7,934 nucleotides of DNA. Source: JASFUX01 sp050050115. Lineage in GTDB: Bacteria; Pseudomonadota; Alphaproteobacteria; Caulobacterales; Maricaulaceae. A program made the translations under genes and the position numbers. The notes beneath the pieces are model-generated. The model saw only the letters and a program-made list of their open reading frames with translations. It made no database searches and was not told the origin of the DNA. This document shows positions 1 to 4,871 of this stretch, in pieces; position 1 is the first letter of the stretch, and each line of letters starts with the position of its first letter. The stretch covers positions 1-7,934 of the forward strand of contig JASFUX010000157.1 of the NCBI GenBank assembly GCA_050050115.1, written 5' to 3'.

Positions 1-239
1 AGCAGTCTGCGTTTTGCGAACGCGGCTCCCGAGCCGGTTTTCAAATAGTGTTCGAACTCCAGCGCTTTCCGCCTGTCAGCAAACGCCAAGTACGCTACGA
101 GCGTCCAGGGCGCATACTTCGCGGTGTGCTTCGATTGACCCGCGTTGTGCGCCCGCAAGCGTGCTTTCAGGTCTTTCGTGAGCCCTTTGTATGTCTGGTC
201 GGGATGGTTGTCGCTTCGCAGCAGATAGACGTACCACAC
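1..239 (-). CDS. GIY-YIG domain nuclease, small single-domain type (C-terminus cut by window edge)
   Basis: Partial gene: 79 codons are visible and the frame is still open at base 1. It starts WYVYLLRS and carries the family landmarks in order: Y5 for the GIY strand, Y17-K-G19 for YIG, R27 and H31 in the following helix, and E63 in the FEHYLK stretch, where the metal-binding glutamate normally sits. It ends in the GSGxAFxKRRL tail typical of small stand-alone 'UvrC-like' GIY-YIG proteins of about 90 residues. All catalytic positions look intact. I chose GTG at 239 because the family usually begins at WYVY and a purine-rich AGGGAAGGG lies 9 nt upstream. A second in-frame GTG at 299 would add 20 unlikely residues. 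The family includes structure-specific and homing-type endonucleases, but the substrate of this subgroup is not known to me. It lies just 3' of tRNA-Leu on the same strand, separated by a hairpin-rich spacer. Confidence 0.85.
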   Translation of the reverse strand, partial: MWYVYLLRSDNHPDQTYKGLTKDLKARLRAHNAGQSKHTAKYAPWTLVAYLAFADRRKALEFEHYLKTGSGAAFAKRRL

Positions 240-248
240 AGAGAAGCA

Positions 249-257
249 CCCTTCCCT
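249..257 (-). promoter_or_regulatory. Probable ribosome binding site of the GIY-YIG gene
   Basis: AGGGAAGGG on the minus strand lies 9 nt before the GTG at 239. It supports that start over the in-frame GTG at 299. The match to a Shine-Dalgarno sequence is approximate. Confidence 0.45.
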
Positions 258-272
258 GACCAGCCCTCCTCC

Positions 273-287
273 GCTCCCGTCGGGAGC
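273..287 (-). repeat. Perfect short hairpin (GCTCCC / GGGAGC)
   Basis: Six perfect GC-rich base pairs with a 3-nt loop lie in the leader of the GIY-YIG gene, about 35 nt before its start codon. There is no U-tract on either side, so it does not look like a standard intrinsic terminator. Its GAGC arm also belongs to a 9-nt segment (284-292) that is complementary to 344-352, so the two pairings would compete. Confidence 0.6.
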
Positions 288-311
288 TTCGGAGCGCACT
301 CCTAGCTCTAA

Positions 312-353
312 CGATCTTCGGCCGGCTTACTGGCGTAAGCCACCCGAAGCTCG
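312..353 (-). repeat. Long interrupted hairpin directly 3' of tRNA-Leu
   Basis: Three perfectly paired blocks stack on one another: CGA/TCG (312-314 with 351-353), CTTCGG/CCGAAG (316-321 with 344-349) and GGCTTAC/GTAAGCC (324-330 with 335-341). They are separated by a 1x1 and a 2x2 internal loop and closed by a 4-nt loop, giving 16 base pairs in 42 nt. It begins 12 nt after the tRNA CCA end. No T-run follows on the minus strand, so it is either a weak or Rho-assisted transcription end, a processing signal, or an interspersed repeat sitting after a tRNA. Confidence 0.7.
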
Positions 354-365
354 AAGAGCGTAGGG

Positions 366-452
366 TGGTGCGGTCGAGAGGACTCGAACCTCCACGGATT
401 TTACTCCACAGCGACCTCAACGCTGCGCGTCTACCAGTTCCGCCACGACCGC
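366..452 (-). tRNA. tRNA-Leu (anticodon GAG), CCA end encoded
   Basis: This is an 87-nt class II tRNA. The acceptor stem GCGGTCG (446-452) pairs with CGACCGC (370-376), followed by discriminator A and an encoded CCA (366-368). The anticodon stem is CAGCG/CGCTG with loop TTGAGGT; the anticodon GAG lies at 416-418 and reads CUC and CUU leucine codons. A long variable arm (TGGAGTAAAATCC) and a T arm with the TTCGAGT loop are present. The long variable arm and the GAG anticodon agree with leucine identity. Confidence 0.97.
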
Positions 453-469
453 AAGGAAATGGAGCGGGG

Positions 470-498
470 TAGCTATCAAATCCGGCTATCGATGTGAA
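470..498 (-). promoter_or_regulatory. Possible promoter of tRNA-Leu
   Basis: On the minus strand TTCACA (493-498) is followed after 17 nt by TAGCTA (470-475), about 18-20 nt upstream of the mature tRNA 5' end. The spacing suits a sigma-70 type promoter but both boxes are imperfect. It is the best candidate in the 84-nt gap between the fliN-like gene and the tRNA. Confidence 0.3.
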
Positions 499-536
499 GG
501 GATTTGCGAAACCGGCCCGGGGACCGATCTAACGCC

Positions 537-794
537 TCAGGAACCGGCGCGGTATTCGTGGACGTCCGCCGAACCGACGATCTCGACGGCGACCCGGTCG
601 CCCTGGATCGCGATCTCGCCGCGGGCTATGGGATGATTGTTGGCGAGGATCCAGACTTGATCGCTCTCGCCGGTGTCGAGCGGGATGACCGCGCCGCGGC
701 CCATCCGCAAGAGCTGCTGCATGGGCAGCACGCAACGCCCCAGGAGAACCGAGATTTCGACATCGACATGCTCGACCTGGCTCATGCGGCTCAT
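537..794 (-). CDS. fliN: FliN-like flagellar motor switch protein (SpoA/FliM-FliN C-terminal domain)
   Basis: This 85-residue protein is almost entirely one SpoA (FliMN_C) domain: VDVEISVLLGR at 10-20, LLRMGRGAVIPLD at 28-40, then VWILANNHPIARGEI (47-61) and GDRVAVEIV (65-73). This is the usual order of beta strands that form the intertwined FliN dimer in the switch complex (C-ring) at the flagellar base. FliN proteins are often somewhat longer (about 100-140 residues), so this is a minimal version. I kept ATG 794; ATG 785 is an alternative. No other flagellar gene lies in the window, so its role in the motor rests on the domain alone; an orphan or auxiliary FliN is possible. The same frame stays open upstream to a TGA at 903-905 but has no ATG, GTG or TTG there. 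It diverges from lipB. Confidence 0.8.
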   Translation of the reverse strand: MSRMSQVEHVDVEISVLLGRCVLPMQQLLRMGRGAVIPLDTGESDQVWILANNHPIARGEIAIQGDRVAVEIVGSADVHEYRAGS

Positions 795-816
795 CCATCG
801 CCAAAGTGGTTTCGCG

Positions 817-828
817 GAAAGCGCTTTC
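817..828. promoter_or_regulatory. Perfect 12-bp palindrome in the fliN-lipB divergent gap
   Basis: GAAAGCGCTTTC is fully self-complementary. It lies 22 nt from the fliN-like ATG and 45 nt from the lipB ATG, where an operator for a dimeric regulator or a shared promoter element could sit. A chance GC-rich palindrome cannot be excluded and no regulator is identifiable. Confidence 0.35.
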
Positions 829-873
829 TTCTCGCGCGCGTCCGCGTGATGACGCAGAGAGTCGTCTGGGTTG

Positions 874-1587
874 ATGACTAAGCCGTTAATGAGCGACCAG
901 GATCAGGCTGCCGCCCGCACGACGCCGGGCTGGGCGCGATCGCGCGCGCCGGTGGGCTATGCGGACGCCCTCGCCTTTATGGAAGCCCGCGCCGGGGCGA
1001 TCGCCGCGGGCCAGGCGAACGAGCTGGTCTGGCTGCTCGAACATCCCCCCGTTTACACCGCCGGGACGAGCGCGCGCACTGAGGACCTGATCGACCCGAA
1101 CCGCTTCGAGGTGCACGCCGGCGGACGCGGCGGTCAGTACACCTACCACGGCCCCGGCCAGCTGGTGGCCTATCTGATGCTCGATCTCGGCCGGCGCGGC
1201 CGCGACGTGCGCGCGTTCGTGCGCTCGCTCGAGGACTGGCTGATCGACGCCATCGCCTCGTTTGGCGTTCACGCCCATCGGCGAGAAGGCTGCGTCGGCG
1301 TCTGGGTGACGCTCGACGCGCGCTCGGGGGCGCCGCGGGAGGCCAAGCTCGCCGCTCTGGGCATCCGCGTGCGCCGCTGGGTCACCTTTCACGGGATCGC
1401 GCTCAACGTCGCGCCGGACCTGTCGCACTACGACGGCATCGTGCCCTGCGGCGTACGGGATGCGGACGTCACCTCGCTCGAAGCGCTCGGCGTTCCGGTG
1501 AGGATCGACGACGCCGAAGCGGCGCTGCGCGCCAGCTTCGAGCGTCATTTCGGGCAGGTTCGCGACGCGCGCGCGCCTTTTCCTTGA
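874..1587 (+). CDS. lipB: Octanoyl-[acyl-carrier-protein]:protein N-octanoyltransferase (lipoate biosynthesis)
   Basis: LipB moves the octanoyl group from octanoyl-ACP to the lipoyl-domain lysine of enzymes such as pyruvate and 2-oxoglutarate dehydrogenases and the glycine cleavage H protein; LipA then inserts sulfur. It acts in the cytosol. Counting from ATG 874 (237 residues), the family motif GGRGGQYTYHGPGQ is at 83-96, the catalytic lysine is K158 in AKLAALGIRVRRWVTFHG, and the acyl-accepting cysteine is C192 in PCGVRDADVTSL. The whole alpha/beta core is present and the length is normal. The start is uncertain: TTG 871, ATG 874 and ATG 889 are all in frame and none has a convincing Shine-Dalgarno sequence. 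It is the only plus-strand gene here, divergent from fliN and convergent with the DUF805 gene, 11 nt from its stop, so it is probably transcribed alone. Confidence 0.97.
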   Translation: MTKPLMSDQDQAAARTTPGWARSRAPVGYADALAFMEARAGAIAAGQANELVWLLEHPPVYTAGTSARTEDLIDPNRFEVHAGGRGGQYTYHGPGQLVAYLMLDLGRRGRDVRAFVRSLEDWLIDAIASFGVHAHRREGCVGVWVTLDARSGAPREAKLAALGIRVRRWVTFHGIALNVAPDLSHYDGIVPCGVRDADVTSLEALGVPVRIDDAEAALRASFERHFGQVRDARAPFP

Positions 1588-1598
1588 TCGCGTGCTGC

Positions 1599-2021
1599 TC
1601 AGGCGAGCGGCGGGGGTCCATGTTCAGAGTAGCCCGGCTCGCCTTCCCTCAGACCCAGCTCGTAGATCGCCAGCGCGGCGAGCGCGAGGATCGCGATCCA
1701 TATGGCGCCGCTGGCGGCCCGCTCGATCGCGTCGACGCCGCCCCCCGCGAAGCGGGCGATCATCGCGACCAGAAGGCCGGCTCCGAACGGCGCGGCCAGC
1801 ACGCCGGCCCACCAGCCCGAGCGGCCCCGGTCGTGCAGCCGCTTCACCAGCACGGCGGCGAGCGGATAGATCAGCGCCAGCATGACAAGCACCGTCAGGC
1901 CGAGCCCGCGGGTCAGAAGATCAAAGAAGAAGAAGGCGGCGAGCACGGCGCCGAAGCCGATCCAGAACGCCTTCCGGCCGATGCGCCCTTCCAGCCGGAG
2001 AAATAAGCCGACCCAATCCAC
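1599..2021 (-). CDS. DUF805 family inner-membrane protein, shorter paralogue
   Basis: This 140-residue hydrophobic protein has the DUF805 signatures: GRIGRKAFW at 12-20, the KRLHDRGRSGWW block at 60-71, and a short polar tail ending in HGPPP. Four membrane segments are visible at roughly 20-36, 39-60, 70-90 and 104-121. The biochemical role of DUF805 proteins is not established to my knowledge. The GTG start at 2021 is supported by GAGGTG 5 nt upstream. It is a clear paralogue of the gene at 2246-2755, sharing GRIxxKxFWxG, ALIYP and VKRxHDxGxSGWW, but lacks the roughly 30-residue polar loop found there before the last helix. It is probably expressed from its own promoter in the 224-nt gap or by read-through. 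Confidence 0.88.
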   Translation of the reverse strand: MDWVGLFLRLEGRIGRKAFWIGFGAVLAAFFFFDLLTRGLGLTVLVMLALIYPLAAVLVKRLHDRGRSGWWAGVLAAPFGAGLLVAMIARFAGGGVDAIERAASGAIWIAILALAALAIYELGLREGEPGYSEHGPPPLA

Positions 2022-2026
2022 GCGGA

Positions 2027-2032
2027 CACCTC
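2027..2032 (-). promoter_or_regulatory. Ribosome binding site deciding the GTG start of the shorter DUF805 gene
   Basis: GAGGTG on the minus strand lies 5 nt before GTG 2021. No ATG lies nearby in frame, so this Shine-Dalgarno match is the main support for the non-ATG start. The start also places GRIGRKAFW at the usual distance from the N-terminus. Confidence 0.6.
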
Positions 2033-2220
2033 GTCAAAGACGCAGCCCAAAGACCCGTTCGTCCAGCGACGTGCGGCCCGAAGACGTTCGGCCGTAGCGT
2101 GGTGCGGACGCCCCCGCCGCGCCTGTTCAAGTTAGAAAGCCTCGCGATTTCCGCAAGTTGCGCCCTGCGCGCCGAAGCTCAACTGTTGCCGAACCGTCGC
2201 ACTTCACTGATGCGTGCATG

Positions 2221-2260
2221 CAACAGTTCGTTGAGCCGGACCGCCTCAGTCGAACTGTTG
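2221..2260 (-). terminator. Strong hairpin over the 3' end of the longer DUF805 gene (possible terminator)
   Basis: CAACAGTTCG (2221-2230) and CGAACTGTTG (2251-2260) are perfect 10-bp inverted repeats. Inside them TGAG (2232-2235) can pair with CTCA (2245-2248), extending the helix. The TGA stop of the gene (2246-2248) is in the inner stem. There is no T-run after the hairpin on the minus strand, so intrinsic termination would be weak. RNA 3'-end protection or protein binding are equally possible. A third copy of the arm core (AACTGTTG, 2181-2188) lies further downstream. Confidence 0.45.
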
Positions 2261-2755
2261 AGCGGTTCCCGCGTCGCCCGGCGGCGGTCCGTAGATGTTC
2301 TCGTTCGGGTCGCTCTTCAGGTTGGAGACGACGTAGGCAATCGCGAGCCCGACCACGAGGCCGATAACTTGGCTCGGCAGGAATATCGCCTTGCTCGCGT
2401 TCACTTGAGCTTCCGCCCACTCCGGTGACCCAAGCTCAAGGCTGGCCCATTCGCTAGCATGCGGCGCCATAAGAACCGCTCCAGCGATCATGTTGACCAA
2501 AAGAGACACGCCAATGATCGCCAGGAACCACCAACCGGACTTACCCGCGTCGTGAAATCTCTTCACGAACACGCAGACCATTGGATAGATCAAGGCAATG
2601 CTTAAGGCGCTGAACAAAAGGCTGAGCGCAACGGAACGCGGCCCGTAGACAGCCGCAACGCTCAGCACCAGACCGACCACAAGCAAGATGAAGTATCCCG
2701 TCCAAAACGGTTTGGCGGTGATGCGGCCTTGCGGATTGAACAGCAGATTGAGCAT
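2246..2755 (-). CDS. DUF805 family inner-membrane protein, longer paralogue
   Basis: This 169-residue membrane protein has GRITAKPFW at 10-18, VKRFHDAGKSGWW at 64-76 and a NENIYGPPP tail at 150-158, all typical of DUF805. Hydrophobic segments lie at roughly 18-36, 41-62, 75-97 and 124-145. Between the third and fourth is a polar, acidic, tryptophan-containing loop (about 98-122), absent from the neighbouring paralogue. Function is unknown. The start ATG 2755 is preceded by a purine-rich GGGGAGGGA, with the GGAGG core 10 nt upstream. It lies 53 nt downstream of pccA on the same strand and may be co-transcribed with it, though nothing links DUF805 to propionyl-CoA metabolism. Its base composition appears a little less GC-rich than pccA, with several AAG, AAA and ATC-rich stretches. 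Confidence 0.9.
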   Translation of the reverse strand: MLNLLFNPQGRITAKPFWTGYFILLVVGLVLSVAAVYGPRSVALSLLFSALSIALIYPMVCVFVKRFHDAGKSGWWFLAIIGVSLLVNMIAGAVLMAPHASEWASLELGSPEWAEAQVNASKAIFLPSQVIGLVVGLAIAYVVSNLKSDPNENIYGPPPGDAGTAQQFD

Positions 2756-2776
2756 GCCGTTCGTCCCTCCCCTGGA

Positions 2777-2800
2777 GTCGCGTTGATCCGGTCAATCGAC
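2777..2800 (-). terminator. Weak hairpin 3' of pccA
   Basis: GTCG/CGAC (2777-2780 with 2797-2800) encloses TTGA/TCAA (2783-2786 with 2792-2795), with a small asymmetric internal loop and a 5-nt loop. It starts 8 nt after the pccA stop codon. No U-tract follows, and it overlaps the leader of the next gene, so it is a marginal candidate only. Confidence 0.25.
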
Positions 2801-2808
2801 CATGCGTC

Positions 2809-4788
2809 TTATCGAAATTCAAGCAGAACGTCGTCCGCGGCGACGTGCGCGCCGGCGGCCACGCACAGCTTCTTGATCTCGCCCTCGCGATGCGCGCGGA
2901 TCACGTTCTCCATCTTCATCGCTTCGAGCACGAGCAACGGCTCGCCCGGCTTGACCTGGGCGCCCTCCTCCACGGCGATGGACACCACAAGGCCCGGCAT
3001 CGGGCTCGTCACCGCGCTCGCGTCCACTGCGGAGGTCTTTTCGGGCAGGCGCGCACGCAGCGCCATCACCGGCGGCGCTCCGGCCTGGACGAAGGCGACC
3101 GCACCGCGTCGCTCGAGCCGCCAGCCTTCGAGCGTCGGGCTGATCTTGACGATGAAGGAGGCGTCGTCGAGCCGACCACGCATAACCGCCCGTCCCGGCC
3201 GCCAGTCGGTCTTGAGCGCGTGCGGGCGATCGCGACCGGGCATGATCACGCTTGCGCCTTGCGGCTCGAGTTCGATTTGCGCTTCGACGATATCGCCGTT
3301 CATCGCCACCGCCCAGGTGCGCGCCGCCTCGCCGCGCGCGTCCGCGCGCTGCGCCGTCAGCGCGCCCGCATAGGCGGCGACGGCGGCGAACAAGGCGCGG
3401 TCCTCGCCCTCGGGCGGGATCGGCGCGAAACCGTCCTTGAACTCCTCGTCGATGTAGCCGGTCGACAGCCGCGCCTCGGCGAACCGTTCCTGGGCGAGGA
3501 CGGCGGAGAGGAAGGTGGCGTTGTTCTCGACCCCTTCGACCTCGAGCTCGTCGAGCGCGTTGGCGAGCGTTTCGATCGCCGCGGCGCGATCGGCGCCGTG
3601 GGAGACGACCTTGGCGATCATCGGGTCGTAGTTGACCGACACCTCGTCGCCCTCGCGCACGCCGGCGTCAACGCGCACGGTGCGTCCTCCGACCGTCCGT
3701 TCCGTCGGCGGACGAAAACGCTTGAGCCGCCCGATCGACGGTAGGAAGCCGCGCGTCGGATCCTCCGCATAGAGCCGGGCCTCCATCGCCCAGCCCTGCG
3801 GCTTGATCTCGCTCTGCTTGAGCCCGAGCGGCGCGCCGGAGGCGGACTTGAGCATCTCCTCGACCAGGTCGACGCCGGTGATCAGCTCGGTGACGGGATG
3901 CTCGACCTGCAGCCGCGTATTCATCTCGAGGAAGTAGAAGCCGAGGGACTTGTCGACGATGAACTCCACCGTGCCGGCGCTGTCGTAGTCGACCGCCGCA
4001 GCGAGCGCGAGCGCCTGCTCGGCCATCGCCTTGCGCACTTTGGGCGTCAGGAAAGCGCTCGGCGCTTCTTCGATGACCTTCTGGTTGCGCCGCTGGATCG
4101 AGCACTCGCGTTCGCCCAGGTGCACGAGCCCGCCGTGCTTGTCGCCGAGGACTTGGATCTCGATGTGCCGCGGCTCCTCGACGAACTTCTCGATCAGGAT
4201 GCGGCCGTCGCCGAAAGACGACTGCGCTTCGCTCGCGGCGGCCGAGAAACCCTCGCGCACCTCCTTGGCATTGCGCGCGACGCGCATGCCCTTGCCGCCG
4301 CCACCCGCCGAGGCCTTGAGCATCACCGGAAAGCCGATCTCTTTGGCCGCCGCCTCGGCCGCTTTGGCGTCCGCGATCGCGCCCGGCGCGCCGGGAATGA
4401 CGTTGACGCCCGCCTCCTCGGCGAGGGCTTTGGAAGCGATCTTGTCGCCCATCGCTTCGATCGCGCGGACGTTGGGTCCTACGAAGACCTTGCCCGCCGC
4501 TTCGACCGCACGGGCGAAGTCTGCGTTCTCCGAGAGGAAACCGAAGCCCGGGTGCACCGCATCCGCGCCGGTCGAGGCCATCGCCTCAAGGATCGCGTCG
4601 ATGCGCAGGTAACTCTGTGCGGCCGGCGCGGGTCCGATGCGCACCGCCTCGTCGGCCATTGCAACGGCGAGGCTGGCTTCGTCAGCATCGGAATAGACCG
4701 CAACCGTCGGCAGGCCGAGCCGCTTGGCGGTCTTGATGATCCGCACAGCGATCTCGCCGCGGATGGCGATCAAAAGCTTATTGAACAC
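2809..4788 (-). CDS. pccA: Propionyl-CoA carboxylase, biotin-containing alpha subunit
   Basis: This subunit carboxylates its own biotin with ATP and bicarbonate; the beta subunit (PccB) then transfers CO2 to propionyl-CoA, giving methylmalonyl-CoA. Of 659 residues, about 1-445 form the biotin carboxylase: K116 (MGDK), the glycine-rich ATP loop AGGGGKGM (161-168), E275, E288/N290/R292 in FLEMNTR, E296 in QVEHPVTE and R338. A linker region (about 450-585) corresponds to the PCC-type BT domain, and the biotinyl domain has EAMKMEN with biotin lysine K625. Motifs such as SSFGDGRILIEKFVEEPRHIEIQVLGDKHG and RLSTGYIDEEFKDGF favour PCC over 3-methylcrotonyl-CoA carboxylase or AccC, but substrate cannot be proven here. 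The start is GTG 4788 with GGGGGAG upstream. The conserved N-terminal ANRGEIA motif reads AIRGEIA (I9). pccB is not in the window. Confidence 0.93.
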   Translation of the reverse strand: MFNKLLIAIRGEIAVRIIKTAKRLGLPTVAVYSDADEASLAVAMADEAVRIGPAPAAQSYLRIDAILEAMASTGADAVHPGFGFLSENADFARAVEAAGKVFVGPNVRAIEAMGDKIASKALAEEAGVNVIPGAPGAIADAKAAEAAAKEIGFPVMLKASAGGGGKGMRVARNAKEVREGFSAAASEAQSSFGDGRILIEKFVEEPRHIEIQVLGDKHGGLVHLGERECSIQRRNQKVIEEAPSAFLTPKVRKAMAEQALALAAAVDYDSAGTVEFIVDKSLGFYFLEMNTRLQVEHPVTELITGVDLVEEMLKSASGAPLGLKQSEIKPQGWAMEARLYAEDPTRGFLPSIGRLKRFRPPTERTVGGRTVRVDAGVREGDEVSVNYDPMIAKVVSHGADRAAAIETLANALDELEVEGVENNATFLSAVLAQERFAEARLSTGYIDEEFKDGFAPIPPEGEDRALFAAVAAYAGALTAQRADARGEAARTWAVAMNGDIVEAQIELEPQGASVIMPGRDRPHALKTDWRPGRAVMRGRLDDASFIVKISPTLEGWRLERRGAVAFVQAGAPPVMALRARLPEKTSAVDASAVTSPMPGLVVSIAVEEGAQVKPGEPLLVLEAMKMENVIRAHREGEIKKLCVAAGAHVAADDVLLEFR

Positions 4789-4810
4789 TCCGCACTCCCC
4801 CGCTTCGGCC

Positions 4811-4871
4811 TAGAGCAAATCCGCATTTCCGGACGGAAAAACCGGATTCCACTTTTCCTGGAAACGCTCTA
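4811..4871. repeat. 61-bp interspersed palindromic repeat (TAGAGC...GCTCTA)
   Basis: The element is bounded by TAGAGC (4811-4816) and GCTCTA (4866-4871). Inside are three smaller inverted repeats: TTTCCG/CGGAAA (4826-4831 with 4834-4839), TCCGG/CCGGA (4828-4832 with 4842-4846) and TTTCC/GGAAA (4854-4858 with 4860-4864). Its build and ends resemble a short repeat I recall scattered between genes in many alphaproteobacterial genomes, but I could not compare it with any database. It occupies 61 of the roughly 80 nt between the channel gene and pccA. Its last three bases are the TAG stop codon of the channel gene. I see no second copy in the window. Confidence 0.75.

Noticed and set aside
23..36. 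CGGCTC/GAGCCG inverted repeat near the left edge
   Set aside because: It falls in the conserved TGSGA codons of the GIY-YIG gene, so coding constraint explains it well enough.
76..420. 114-codon minus-strand open frame crossing the tRNA and the GIY-YIG gene
   Set aside because: It overlaps tRNA-Leu and uses a different frame from the recognisable GIY-YIG protein.
504..881. 125-codon plus-strand frame opposite the fliN-like gene
   Set aside because: The minus-strand product has a full SpoA domain; the plus-strand one has no motif.
886..1548. 220-codon minus-strand frame opposite lipB
   Set aside because: It is antisense to a clear LipB with all catalytic residues and has no recognisable domain.
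2022..2245. A possible small gene in the 224-nt gap between the DUF805 genes
   Set aside because: No frame with a start, ribosome binding site and protein-like composition was found. The gap holds the hairpin arms, the AACTGTTG repeats and a short CCGAA/TTCGG inverted repeat near 2080-2095, probably a leader or promoter region.
1584..2428. Plus-strand frames opposite the two DUF805 genes
   Set aside because: Both DUF805 genes are supported by motifs and ribosome binding sites; the opposite frames are polar, repetitive and unsupported.
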